A DNA stretch of 64,000 bases, taken from positions 248,001 through 312,000 of the forward strand of contig NHNY01000015.1 in assembly GCA_002786065.1 (NCBI GenBank), given 5' to 3'. Every line of letters starts with the position of its first letter. The stretch's first letter is position 1. The notes under the pieces were generated by a model. That model had not been told where the DNA came from. It worked only from the letters and a program-made list of their open reading frames with translations, and did no database searches. Positions 54,599 through 64,000 of the stretch are shown piece after piece. The stretch is from Microcyclospora pomicola (lineage: Eukaryota > Ascomycota > Dothideomycetes > Capnodiales). The translations under genes and the position numbers were made by a program.

Positions 54599-56713
54599 AT
54601 GTCTGCTCAAGGAGAGACCTTCGAGTTTCAGGCTGAGATCTCACAGCTTCTCTCACTCATCATCAACACCGTCTACAGCAACAAGGAGATCTTCCTGCGA
54701 GAATTGATCTCAAACTCCTCAGATGCTCTTGACAAGATCCGCTATGAGGCTCTTTCAGACCCATCCAAGCTCGATTCGGGCAAGGACCTTCGCATCGACA
54801 TCATTCCGGACAAGGAAAACAAGACCCTCACCATGCGCGACACCGGTATTGGCATGACCAAGGCCGATCTCGTTAACAACCTTGGTACCATTGCTCGCTC
54901 TGGCACCAAGCAATTCATGGAGGCCTTGACTGCAGGTGCAGACATCTCTATGATTGGTCAATTCGGTGTTGGCTTCTACTCTGCATACCTCGTCGCCGAC
55001 CGAGTGACCGTCGTCTCCAAGCACAACGATGACGAGCAGTACATCTGGGAGTCAAGCGCTGGCGGCACTTTCAGCATCAAGCAAGATACCGAGGGTGAGC
55101 AGCTTGGCCGTGGTACCAAGATCATCCTGCACCTCAAGGAGGAGCAGACCGACTACCTCAACGAGGCCAAGATCAAGGAGGTCGTCAAGAAGCACTCCGA
55201 GTTCATCTCCTACCCCATCTACCTGCACGTGCTGAAGGAGACTGAGCGCGACGTTCCTGACGAAGATGCCGAGGAGTCCAAGACCGAGGGTGACGACAAC
55301 AAGCCCAAGGTCGAGGAGGTCGACGACGAGGAGGAAGAGAAGAAAGAGAAGAAGACCAAGAAGGTCAAGGAGAGCAAAATCGAGGAGGAGGAGCTCAACA
55401 AGACCAAGCCCATCTGGACCCGCAACCCACAAGACATCACCAGCGAGGAATACGGTGCCTTCTACAAGTCTCTGTCCAACGACTGGGAAGACCACCTCGC
55501 AGTCAAGCACTTCTCGGTTGAGGGTCAACTTGAGTTCCGTGCCATCCTCTTCGTGCCGAAGCGTGCACCATTTGATCTCTTCGAGACCAAAAAGACCAAG
55601 AACAACATCAAGCTCTACGTCCGCCGAGTCTTCATCACTGACGACGCGACTGACCTTATTCCCGAGTGGCTGTCGTTCGTCAAGGGTGTCGTTGACTCGG
55701 AAGATCTCCCGCTCAACCTTTCCCGTGAGACTCTCCAGCAGAACAAGATCATGAAGGTCATCAAGAAGAACATCGTCAAGAAGACTCTTGAGCTGTTCAA
55801 CGAGATCGCCGAGGACAAGGAGCAATTCGACAAGTTCTACACTGCCTTCGGTAAGAACATCAAGCTTGGTATCCACGAAGACAGCCAGAACCGTGCTTCT
55901 TTGGCCAAGCTCCTTCGCTTCTCCTCTACCAAGTCTGGCGAGGAGACCACCTCTCTTCAAGACTACATCACTCGCATGCCTGAACACCAGAAGCAAATGT
56001 ACTACATCACTGGCGAGTCCACCAAGGCTGTTGAGAAGTCTCCCTTCCTCGATGCGATCAAGGCCAAGAACTTCGAGGTCCTCTACTTGGTCGACCCCAT
56101 CGACGAGTACGCTTTCACTCAGCTCAAGGAGTTCGAGGGCAAGAAGCTCGTCGACATTACCAAGGACTTCGAGCTCGAGGAGACTGATGAGGAGAAGAAG
56201 CTCCGTGAGGAAGAGGAGAAGGAGTACGAAGCCTTTGCCAAGTCGCTCAAGAATGTGCTCGGCGACAAGGTCGAGAAGGTCGTTGTCAGCCACAAGCTCG
56301 TTGGTGCACCATGCGCCATCCGTACTGGCCAGTTCGGCTGGTCCGCCAACATGGAGCGTATCATGAAGGCTCAGGCTCTTCGTGACACTAGCATGTCCAG
56401 CTACATGAGCAGCAAGAAGACCTTCGAGATCTCGCCCAAGAGCAACATCATCAAAGAGCTCAGGAAGAAGGTTGAGACTGATGGCGAGAGCGACCGCACC
56501 GTTAAGAGCATCACCACCCTGCTCTACGAGACCTCGCTCCTCGTCTCTGGCTTCACCATCGACGAGCCAGCTGACTACGCCGAGCGCATCCACAAGCTTG
56601 TGTCCCTCGGCCTGAACGTCGATGAGGATGTGGAGACCACCGAGGAGACTGCCGCAGCCGACAGCACCCCAGCTGCTGCCGCCGGTGAGAGCGCCATGGA
56701 GGAGGTCGACTAA
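54599..56713 (+). CDS. HSP90: Cytosolic heat shock protein 90
   Basis: ATP-dependent dimeric chaperone for kinases, receptors and other clients. Single coding exon, 704 residues, usual length. The N-terminal GHKL ATPase has Glu35 and Asn39 ([15 protein letters not shown]), DTGIGMT and [16 protein letters not shown] charged linker rich in KKEKK and EEE lies near residues 220-265. The middle domain holds the Arg of [12 protein letters not shown], and the protein ends MEEVD, the TPR-cochaperone docking tail of the cytosolic form. The ATG at 54599 gives [11 protein letters not shown]; the frame opens upstream without homology. Coding-strand codon use is strongly C-ending, typical of a highly expressed gene. 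Probably induced by heat through the element at 54229. Confidence 0.98.
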   Translation: MSAQGETFEFQAEISQLLSLIINTVYSNKEIFLRELISNSSDALDKIRYEALSDPSKLDSGKDLRIDIIPDKENKTLTMRDTGIGMTKADLVNNLGTIARSGTKQFMEALTAGADISMIGQFGVGFYSAYLVADRVTVVSKHNDDEQYIWESSAGGTFSIKQDTEGEQLGRGTKIILHLKEEQTDYLNEAKIKEVVKKHSEFISYPIYLHVLKETERDVPDEDAEESKTEGDDNKPKVEEVDDEEEEKKEKKTKKVKESKIEEEELNKTKPIWTRNPQDITSEEYGAFYKSLSNDWEDHLAVKHFSVEGQLEFRAILFVPKRAPFDLFETKKTKNNIKLYVRRVFITDDATDLIPEWLSFVKGVVDSEDLPLNLSRETLQQNKIMKVIKKNIVKKTLELFNEIAEDKEQFDKFYTAFGKNIKLGIHEDSQNRASLAKLLRFSSTKSGEETTSLQDYITRMPEHQKQMYYITGESTKAVEKSPFLDAIKAKNFEVLYLVDPIDEYAFTQLKEFEGKKLVDITKDFELEETDEEKKLREEEEKEYEAFAKSLKNVLGDKVEKVVVSHKLVGAPCAIRTGQFGWSANMERIMKAQALRDTSMSSYMSSKKTFEISPKSNIIKELRKKVETDGESDRTVKSITTLLYETSLLVSGFTIDEPADYAERIHKLVSLGLNVDEDVETTEETAAADSTPAAAAGESAMEEVD

Positions 56714-57056
56714 ACGCATACTTCTGAATGTTGTGATTTCAGCGACTGGTGTCTCATAAAAGACACCGCTTTTACAGGCTATGCATCACGGTAGAAACCG
56801 TTGCGACATGGAGTCGGCGTTTGAGCAGCACGGTGTCCCTGGCTTACCGGTGCGCAATGAAACAACAGTAACGGATTCATGTAATTTTATGTAGTCTCCG
56901 ACCAAGCAAAAAGTTTATTCAAAATGATACCATTAATGTAGTCGTTTCCACAATCTTGTCATTGTGGCCATAAGTTCGTCAGACATGCCAAGCAACAAGC
57001 TGGTACATGAATTATTATGTGCTTGCAAGCCCAACATGTACAGAATAGCCAACGAT
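56714..57056. other. Convergent 3' gap, HSP90 / SET gene
   Basis: 343 bp of presumed 3' UTRs. I see nothing else. Confidence 0.5.
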
Positions 57057-59238
57057 CTACTTCGACCCAGCCCTCTCCAACTCCCTTGCCTCATAGACAC
57101 ACCGGGTGCACATGCAATCTCCACCCAGTGATCCCTTCGCCCACTCCCTCCGCTCGCGCACCCCCAGCTCGACATCGCAGTAATGATTCAACACCTCGTC
57201 ACCCTTGCGCAGTCCCGGCAGACTCCTCGCGCCCTGTCCTTCCTTACCGGCATCCATCGCCCAGGCGACACGCTGCTCCCGCGCCCAGAACTTGATGCTC
57301 CCGCCCCACTCCCAGCTGACGTTGGGGTCGCACGAATGGTTGGCCATGCACCACATGGGATGCACGGCGCTGACCTCAGGTCCACGGATGGCGCGGCCGC
57401 CGAGACCGGACAGGCGCGCGGACGCGGTGCCGCGGAACTTGGCGTAGAGCGTGTTGAGGACCCAGCCGTCGTACTGCGTGGCGGTGAAGATGTTGACGTC
57501 CATCTTCTCGAGCATGTGCAGCGGCAGGCGGATGTTGGCGTCGAAGCTGAAGGGCAGCGTGCGCGGCAGGCCGTGCGGGCGCGGGTTGATCGTGTTGAAC
57601 GGGTCCGTGGTCGGCGGCGTGAAGTCGGCGGCGACGTGGGTGGCGGGGGTGAAGTCGCCCCAGATGTACTTGACGCAGGGGAGGTCGAGCGGGTGCACGG
57701 ATTGCGTCTCGGCCATGGCGAGCGTGCGTAGAAGGAGCAGCGCGTATAGTGAGTCGGCGGCCTCGGCGGGCGGCACGTCTTTGGCGATGGCTTCGACGTC
57801 GCGCTCGCACAGCGCGGGATGGTATTGCGCCATGGCGGCGTCGTAGCAGACTTGGCTGCAGAAGACGATATCGCAGTCGGGACACGCGACGATGTCGCGT
57901 GCGGCTTCGGAGTCCAAGGGGGGCAGGTCGGTGCTGCAGGCGTCGCAGAGTGCGTCTTGAAGCTTGTTGTTGGCGGTGAGCATCGATGTCTCCTGCAGGA
58001 TGGCTTCCCCGGGGGCGATGTCTTCTTTGGCGAAGACGCCAAGCTGCGTGATAGGCTCTGAGATGATTTCGTTCAATGCTGGTAGGTCGACGGCACGAAT
58101 CTCGAGCTTGGGAGCTACTTCGGCCATCATGGCATTCAGCGCATCGAGGTCACTCAGGCGATTCGGTTCATGAGTGTTCCAGGGATAGAGCTCGCGACGA
58201 ACATAACCCTTATCGGGCCAAGTGGAGGGAGGATGATTATCGGCCACTTCACGGAATGTGATGTTCTGCAGCTCCGCGATTCGTAACTTGAGGACAGTGA
58301 CTGCGTCCTGGAAGAATGGCGGTCGTGGAAAAAGTCGAAGACCTTTTGCAGCGTATAAATGTGCCGACTTGTAGCACCCACAGAGGTACAGGCTTTCCCA
58401 TAGCAATTCGTATCTAGCGTTTCTGATCAGATGACCATGCATGAAGCACTTTGGCAGAAACGAGAACTTACACAAGACGCTCGTAATGTTTGCGAAGCCA
58501 TAGATCAACTTCCACGTCATGCTCGACTCCAGGACCAGTAGAGCCTTCCCCATGCAATTCACCTTTCAGGAGGGCTATGCGTTCGTGAACAGATTGCTGG
58601 AGAATGACCTCACGAACAGCATCGCACACATCTTCATGGTACTCATCTGCCTGGTCCTGCACCGAATCTGAGAGGAGAAGTGCTTTATATGCAGAACCCG
58701 CGGCCAGATCAGGGAATCCCAATTGAAGTTGTTTCTGGGCGAGGACGATGTACAGTGGCAAGCAGTAAGGTTGTTGCTCGAGGAGCCCAAAGCTATGCTT
58801 GACTTCTGCAAGGACCGACCTGGCTTGATCTTTCGTGATCTGTAGCAGCCATCAGCTTCCTGACGCTCGCCACAGCATAACTTTCTAGTCCGACCAGCCA
58901 TAGCTACGTACCTGAGGAACCCGACAGCCTGCACGCAAGGCTAAGACTTCTCGCCACACTGGATCATGCGGAGCAGTCGACTGCTGCTGCACCAAAGGCG
59001 CATGGTTGTGTACCGGCACTGGGTTCTGCACCCTGGACACATCCGCCACAGGACGAACGTGAGGCCTGGCGGGATTACGTACTGCGCCTCTCGAAGTCTC
59101 TTTGGTGGTACTCGGGGAGCTGACGGCGGGTTTGGCTTCGGAAATCTTGTAGGATGCCAGTGTCGCTTTGAGCCGGTTCAGGGCGGCATCAACGCTCTGC
59201 ACCGATTTTTGGTACGAGTCCATATCGCCGGCGACCAT
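57057..59238 (-). CDS. SET and MYND domain protein with TPR-like N-terminus (SMYD-like)
   Basis: Likely protein-lysine methyltransferase. I read three exons (59238-58912, 58839-58472, 58422-57057; introns 72 and 49 bp), 686 residues, all phases consistent. Residues 110-300 form TPR-like helices (RSVLAEVKHSFGLLEQQP, AAGSAYKALLLSDS, NARYELLWESLYLCGCY). A SET domain begins near 345 (TQLGVFAKEDIAPGEAIL), interrupted by a MYND-like zinc cluster (CDAC...CPDCDIVFCSQVCY...C, from residue 391). It resumes with the cofactor motif NHSCDPN (593-599) and NHYCDVELGVRERRE, with the post-SET cysteines CMCTRC. This split-SET layout is that of SMYD enzymes. Substrate unknown. Exon 3 is unusually GC-rich. Confidence 0.9.
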
Positions 59239-60066
59239 CTTCGCAACTCCTTGGAGGATTCAATGATAATGTTGTATATGCAGCACGCCACTTGACCGGA
59301 ACGCGCGAGGTCGGATTTCTGATGTTGGGCATTTTTTTTCTCGACGTGTGTGCGTGGTGGTCGATCCGGCATACTCGTGCATGAAAGTGGCCGCATCGAC
59401 GAGTGACAAAGTCTTTTGTCACAGTCCTTAAGGGTCAGCTTATTCCATACACGCTCTCAACTCGTGAACAATGCCACTCCACCGTGCCATACATCGGTAA
59501 CATGTCTACAGAGAGATGCCGATCGCGCGTACACCGCCCAGATTCCCACAAATCTCATACTCGGTATCGGCGGCGCCTAATGTTGTCTAGGTAAGCATTC
59601 TCGCGGCTGAATGAGATGCTTAACCTGCTGCCTCGATGATCGGCCACACACGCAACCCGAGAAATCCGCTTCCCTCTCTCCCATATCAAACCTTCAGCAC
59701 TGCCCCTTCGGATCGCCCATAACGTCAGTCGAACGCATTGCTCAGCCAATGGATCGCCGCATCAGTCGCAGCATGTGAAGCTGGTCGCGGTGTTGCCGAC
59801 GAATGGGAGTTAAGCAGATGTCGCTTCGCACGATGAGTAACGCGCTTCCACTTCCTCTTTGGGCACACTGTTATATCATTGGAAATAATGATTTCCTCAG
59901 CCAGCGCAACGCATTCAACATGTTAATTGCGGTGCCTAGCACGACGGGGAATGGTATAAGTATGTAGATGTGCATCGGTCAACACTGGTGATCCCATCAC
60001 CACCAATTCTTCCACTCTACTGCAGTACCGATCACTTCCCACAGCTCTATCATCGAAGCAACGACC
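59239..60066. promoter_or_regulatory. Divergent promoter region, SET gene / DUF7702-type gene
   Basis: 828 bp. A TATA-like GTATAAG near 59954 precedes the right-hand gene. No other feature is seen. Confidence 0.5.
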
Positions 60067-60975
60067 ATGTTGAACGAGAACGGTGATCTAGCCATAGCTG
60101 AGCTGGCCTACTTTGTCCCAGCACTGCTCATCTCCATTCTTGTGTTGCTCCGGCACGGTTTCTCAAAACAGCTCGGCTGGTTCTACCTCGCCACCCTCTC
60201 CGTCCTACGACTCATTGGCGCCTCATGCATCGTCTACGCCGAGACCCAGAACGATGATGATCGATCACTATTGACCACCGCCGCGATTACGTCGGCTGCC
60301 GGCTTGGGACCACTTCTGCTGGCCACCATGGGTTTCCTCGAGCGCATCAATCAGGGCATGGAGCAGAGAGGTGTACCCTTGGTTATCTTCCGCGTCCTAC
60401 ATCTGATTTCGCTTGGCGCCCTCATTATCGCCATCGTTGGAGGCGTCAAGCGATCAAGAACGGACTCGGACGATTATGCCGTGGGACAAGACCTCTTGCG
60501 AGCGTCTTCCATCCTCTTCTTGGCCATCTACCTAGGTCTTGCAGCCGTCGCAGCCCTAAATGCCATCAACAAGCGCTGGGTGTTGTCAGCTGAGCGCAAA
60601 TTGTTGCTCATGGTCGTGCTGGCGCTGCCCTTTATCTTCGTCCGAACTTTGTATACCGTCCTCGTCAGCTTCTCAAGCACAGGCTCTACCTTTGACTACC
60701 GCAATCCAAATATCTGGATACAGGTTTTCATGCGCTTCCTGATGGAGGCCATCGTGATTGCCATGTTTATCGTGGCAGGTCTGCTTACGCCCAAAGCTGA
60801 AGCAAAGAATGAGACGAAAGGGGCGGAATTCCATGATACACAATATGCGCCGGTACAGACTGGGCAACCACACGCCAACAGTGGTGTGCCATCCCCACCA
60901 TCACAGCGTCCTAGGCGTCTTGGTGACTACCGGCCAAGTCGACTGATCATGAATGCGGTGCAAGCAAGGCGTTGA
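60067..60975 (+). CDS. Seven-transmembrane protein of DUF7702 type
   Basis: Single exon, 302 residues. Seven hydrophobic spans lie near residues 9-28, 37-57, 70-90, 103-124, 145-165, 178-200 and 222-243, then a polar ~60-residue tail. The pattern (short polar N-terminus, LGWFYLATLSVLRLIGASC in span 2, GLGPLLLATMGFLERI in span 3, RNPNIWIQVFMRFLMEA before span 7) matches the fungal integral membrane family DUF7702. These proteins have receptor-like topology but no established function or ligand. No signal peptide cleavage is expected. Confidence 0.85.
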   Translation: MLNENGDLAIAELAYFVPALLISILVLLRHGFSKQLGWFYLATLSVLRLIGASCIVYAETQNDDDRSLLTTAAITSAAGLGPLLLATMGFLERINQGMEQRGVPLVIFRVLHLISLGALIIAIVGGVKRSRTDSDDYAVGQDLLRASSILFLAIYLGLAAVAALNAINKRWVLSAERKLLLMVVLALPFIFVRTLYTVLVSFSSTGSTFDYRNPNIWIQVFMRFLMEAIVIAMFIVAGLLTPKAEAKNETKGAEFHDTQYAPVQTGQPHANSGVPSPPSQRPRRLGDYRPSRLIMNAVQARR

Positions 60976-61555
60976 GTGGATGAAAGAGAAGGCTGAAGAT
61001 TTGAGGGTTTGCCTGATTCCGCGACTGAATTCGTCAATAAGAAGAGAGCGATGTTACAGATTCCCAGCGCAGGTTTTGTTGAGTTCGTTGATAACTTGTA
61101 ACGATCACAGTCATTTTACATTACTGTATGCACTCAAGCCACAAAACGTGGTCAGAGCTCGTTCTCCCCATCCTCGATGTGCCAATCATCGTACACTTTC
61201 CTTGATGTCTTATGATGTAGCTGTTCGATCCTGCGGCACTGGGTGCATGGGTGTCAAACTTGTAATGGTGCACGCATCCCATGAACTCATGGTTGTTGTG
61301 GCGTGACGCAAGCAGTGCCTGAAGTGGTTGCAGGCATGAGGACAAGCTTCCGGGACCGTCCGTCAACGTAGCTCCGTAGAGTAGACTCACTGGAAGGTTG
61401 CCGGTCCCACATGTAGGCGGCCACGGGCGGCATCCTCGCATCTGTGTGACACGGCAGGCTGCCATCGTGGTACATAGGTGTGATGGTCTGCCAGTCATGA
61501 TGGCAGCGACCGCTGCTTTCCAGAGCTGAGGTCCTTTAGCGATTCACTTTGCACC
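60976..61555. other. Intergenic, no supported gene
   Basis: 580 bp between two plus-strand genes. Nothing recognisable. Confidence 0.5.
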
Positions 61556-62227
61556 ATGACAGATACTGAAGCAGCCACGCCACCACCGATACCGAAGCCT
61601 AACGACGATGTTGATGATGTATGGCCGTATGTTGGATGGTATGTGCAGCGCAGCTTACTGACTGGAGGCACCAACTTGGAATTGGCCACATACATGTCCT
61701 TGTACACTACACTTTACAATTCCTGTCAGGCTGCAAAGAAGCGCGTCCGAGATGGAAAGGGTAGAACGATGAATCAGCAAATGTCGTTACTGTACAGCAA
61801 AATGAAAGCCTGCGTTGCCGCGCATGTCGAGGGTGTGTTCGTGGAGATCACCGAACAGGTTGGCGAGGCCATGGTCAACGCATATGCTACAGCGTGGATA
61901 CGATTCCATGCTGCCGCAACATACAACAGCCACATCTTCAGATTCATCGACCGGCACTGGGTGCGGCGAGAACGAGACGAGGGTCGGAAAGATGTCGACG
62001 ACTCTTACACCGTGCATTTGAAGTGCTGGAGAGATGCTATGTCTGCTTCGGCATTGACCGCAATCATCGATGCTACGCTGCTTCTTGCACGGAGGCAGAC
62101 GGACTTGGACAACTCAGTGGCCAGAGGCGTTTTAAAGTCGTTTGTTGAGCTTGGTCTTGAGGAAGAAGCAGAATCTATGAGAGTGGCACTAGGCGATGGT
62201 GAGCAGAGCCTTGCACCCGGACCATAG
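61556..62227 (+). CDS. Stand-alone cullin N-terminal domain (CUL1-like), truncated
   Basis: Single exon, 223 residues. The sequence follows the CUL1 N-terminal domain: YMSLYTTLYNSC (residues 46-57) matches the Skp1-facing helix YMELYTHVYNYC, RHWVRRERDEGRK (133-145) matches the diagnostic RHWVRRECDEGRK of cullin repeat 1, and KCWRDAM and GVLKSFVELGL (191-201) continue the alignment. It then ends in a natural stop, near CUL1 position 215 of about 776. The later cullin repeats, the Rbx1-binding homology domain and the neddylation lysine are absent. The frame is clean, so it may be expressed. It could hold Skp1/F-box adaptors without a RING, acting as a decoy (inference). An F-box gene follows 850 bp downstream on the same strand. 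Confidence 0.87.
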   Translation: MTDTEAATPPPIPKPNDDVDDVWPYVGWYVQRSLLTGGTNLELATYMSLYTTLYNSCQAAKKRVRDGKGRTMNQQMSLLYSKMKACVAAHVEGVFVEITEQVGEAMVNAYATAWIRFHAAATYNSHIFRFIDRHWVRRERDEGRKDVDDSYTVHLKCWRDAMSASALTAIIDATLLLARRQTDLDNSVARGVLKSFVELGLEEEAESMRVALGDGEQSLAPGP

Positions 62228-63079
62228 GCGTTGGCCTGCATGTTGACATTGGAAATCTGTAATCGTCAAACTCGATACTAATGAGGGTATCGTTTGTACA
62301 ATCCTTACAACTTTATAGTACAGTAATGTACTGTAAGTGCTTGATCATTCAAGTCGCAGTTCACGCACGGTCCTCCCACATCTGGAGAACTACAAACCGA
62401 CTTCATGTCACTCGGGCTCCGATCTTCTCAACGACATCCCATATGAACGAATATGAACGATGTACGTGTGTGCAAAGCCTATCTTCTGAAGCTTTCCAGT
62501 CCAACTCTTCCTCCAAGTCTTCTTACGATGCCCATTCATCCAGACTGCCGTGGTGCTCTCCAGCACCAACCGATCCAATTGCTCCACGCTATTTGACTTG
62601 AGCATCATCGCTGCATCATCGCTGCATCTTGCAATCGGTTCTCATCGGGCGTCAGATGCCAACTCACGATTATGCTGCTCCTAGCCATCAATGAAGTCCA
62701 TTTCTTGTCTCCATCGAGAGGAGCATTCAAGGGTTCACCTGTAAGCGTTTTGCCCGACGCTCTTATAACACGTTCTGCGATTGGGCTCTTGTCAGTCCGC
62801 TTAGCCATAAGGTAATGTGATGGACATGCTCTTGTTTGGCAAGCACAACGACATGTGATGAGAAAAACAATGACCGAGCAGAGGAGGAAGCTAGCACGCC
62901 AGCATTGCCGACCTTCATAAAGCTCCAAAGCAACTGAGCCTTCAGCACGAGGCGTCAGACTGCTCACTGATGACACGCGCAGGCCTAGGTGGGGACTTGG
63001 AACGACGAGTTCTCAATCATCAATCATCAACCATTCTACCTAGAAATCACCGAATCATCAGCTCCTACAGACGGTCATC
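62228..63079. other. Intergenic, between cullin-like and F-box genes
   Basis: 852 bp. A short minus-strand frame at 62605-62976 lacks a domain. A GCATCATC direct repeat occurs near 62603-62630. Nothing else is seen. Confidence 0.5.
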
Positions 63080-63751
63080 ATGAGTCCAAGCAAATTGATG
63101 ACGCTTCCACCGGAACTCATCATTTCTGTTTTCGTCGCTTGTCCAAGTGTCCAAACCGCTGTGCTGTTCTCGGCCACGAATCGAGAGCTCCACGATGTCT
63201 GGCGTGAGAATGACTACCATATCGTATTATCGTGGATGCAGCAGAACGTCCCCCACTACGGAGACGCCGTCGACCTCGCGATCACCGAAGCAAGGTGCTT
63301 GTCACCAGGAATGGACGTCACAGCACGTCCACCTTGCAGTCTTTGGCTGCCTCGACTCGTATTCTATACGGATTCAGCAGCACGATTCTACATCAAGCAA
63401 CCCCACGAACTTCGTCCACTGACCCCTCGAGTGCCCACGGCACCATACGAGTCTGCAGACCAAGCATTAAGACTCGCCCTGACCTTCGAGTCTTACTTTT
63501 TCTTACGCAGACTCGTGCTCTCTTACCGCTTCCCGTCACTGCAGCCGATACTCCGCGTTCAGTTGAATGATGCATCGCCTTTTAAAATCCTCAGTCACTA
63601 CAGGACCTGCACTGTAATCTGCAATGGCGAGCCTCCAATATTCTTCGGAGACTTGGAGTCCATACGGCAAGGAGCTAGGAGGCGCCTGGGTCACGCGGAG
63701 CCTATCGCGGATGATTGGCGGTTTGCGATAGAGCTGATGAGGAATGTTTGA
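63080..63751 (+). CDS. F-box protein
   Basis: Single exon, 223 residues. The N-terminal F-box is clear: KLMTLPPELIISVFVACPSV, then AVLFSATNRELHDVW (residues 5-41). The F-box binds Skp1, which docks to the N-terminal part of cullin-1 in SCF ubiquitin ligases. The remaining ~180 residues (LPRLVFYTDSAARFY, ALRLALTFESYFFLRRLV, FFGDLESIRQGARRRLG) show no LRR, WD40 or Kelch repeat; this short plain type is very common in Dothideomycetes. The target is unknown. Its neighbour upstream is the truncated cullin, so the two products could meet through Skp1 (inference). Confidence 0.82.
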   Translation: MSPSKLMTLPPELIISVFVACPSVQTAVLFSATNRELHDVWRENDYHIVLSWMQQNVPHYGDAVDLAITEARCLSPGMDVTARPPCSLWLPRLVFYTDSAARFYIKQPHELRPLTPRVPTAPYESADQALRLALTFESYFFLRRLVLSYRFPSLQPILRVQLNDASPFKILSHYRTCTVICNGEPPIFFGDLESIRQGARRRLGHAEPIADDWRFAIELMRNV

Positions 63752-64000
63752 CAAAGGAAGTCGAGTAATCGATGACCTGCAGTCAGAGTCCTTGATGATG
63801 TGCCATTCAAGAAACTGAGATGCTGAGTTATGAGAGAAGGGAGCCAATACGGTCGAACAAGCGACAGGAAGGTCTCATCCCATACCAGTGAGATGGGAAA
63901 GCCATGTAGTCATGGCACCGAGGATAGTCCTCATTCCACTGTCACCAAGCTGCACGAGCGGACACCGACTTGAACAATGCATAGTCCAAAGTTGGCGTGG
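63752..64000. other. Window end, no supported gene
   Basis: 249 bp after the F-box gene. Nothing recognisable. Confidence 0.5.

Noticed and set aside
55052-56719. A 555-codon minus-strand open frame opposite HSP90
   Set aside because: It is the antisense of the strongly codon-biased HSP90 gene; leucine/aspartate-rich translation with no domain. Antisense open frames of this type are a by-product of biased codon use.
62605-62976. A minus-strand frame with one hydrophobic stretch between the cullin-like and F-box genes
   Set aside because: No family resemblance; a single hydrophobic run in a short frame is not enough.
1-64000. Search by eye for retroelements, DNA transposons, viral copies and CRISPR arrays
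   Set aside because: No integrase, reverse transcriptase, transposase, capsid-like frame, long terminal repeat or spaced direct-repeat array was recognised.

Overview
The window is a gene-dense, transposon-poor piece of nuclear DNA from a filamentous ascomycete (Pezizomycotina). Gene content and style suggest Dothideomycetes, but that rank is inference. The evidence is short introns (about 47-150 bp, GT..AG, often with CTAAC/CTGAC-like branch sites), fungal-type proteins (AACS, GH1, kinesin-5 with a BimC box, NTF2-RRM protein, DUF7702- and DUF7587-type proteins) and intergenic gaps of 0.2-2.2 kb. I read about 27 protein genes or gene fragments. I saw no tRNA, rRNA, CRISPR array, retroelement or other mobile element.

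Layout. 1-12 kb: the 3' part of an aldehyde dehydrogenase, convergent with acetoacetyl-CoA synthetase; a secreted GH1-family protein; N-myristoyltransferase; a secreted pepsin-like protease. 11.5-13.2 kb: a fusion of an animal-type phosphomevalonate-kinase-like domain with an adenine-phosphoribosyltransferase-like domain lies head to head with the catalytic half of a GTP cyclohydrolase I. Both lack a normal 5' end at the same point. 14-25 kb: DNA primase large subunit, kinesin-5, a PHAF1/UPF0183 protein and a G3BP/Nxt3-like NTF2-RRM protein. 25-30 kb: a septin-like GTPase with a C-terminal membrane segment, a microsatellite/minisatellite tract, and a small gene whose first coding exon is only ATG. 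32-40 kb: a short-chain dehydrogenase, a tandem-repeat and palindrome-rich gap, a large nuclear-type coiled-coil protein, and a small protein with an N-myristoylation signal. 40-48 kb: a signal-anchored TIM-barrel-like protein divergent from a TDP2-like phosphodiesterase, a cytochrome b561-type protein with a very long disordered tail, and the mitochondrial ATP synthase delta subunit. 48-60 kb: a disordered protein gene with an internal frame change, a DUF7587-type protein, HSP90 with a heat-shock-element-like array, and a SET/MYND/TPR protein. 60-64 kb: a seven-TM DUF7702-type protein, a cullin-1-like N-terminal domain standing alone, and an F-box protein.

Most of the window is ordinary housekeeping content whose order shows no pathway logic. 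Two places stand out. At 61.5-63.8 kb a free cullin N-terminal domain keeps the Skp1-facing helix but has no RING-binding or neddylation half, and it sits next to an F-box gene. This could act as a decoy or regulator of SCF ubiquitin ligases (inference). At 12.7 kb two unrelated genes are both cut at one junction, which looks like an old rearrangement beside an unusual PMK-APRT fusion.
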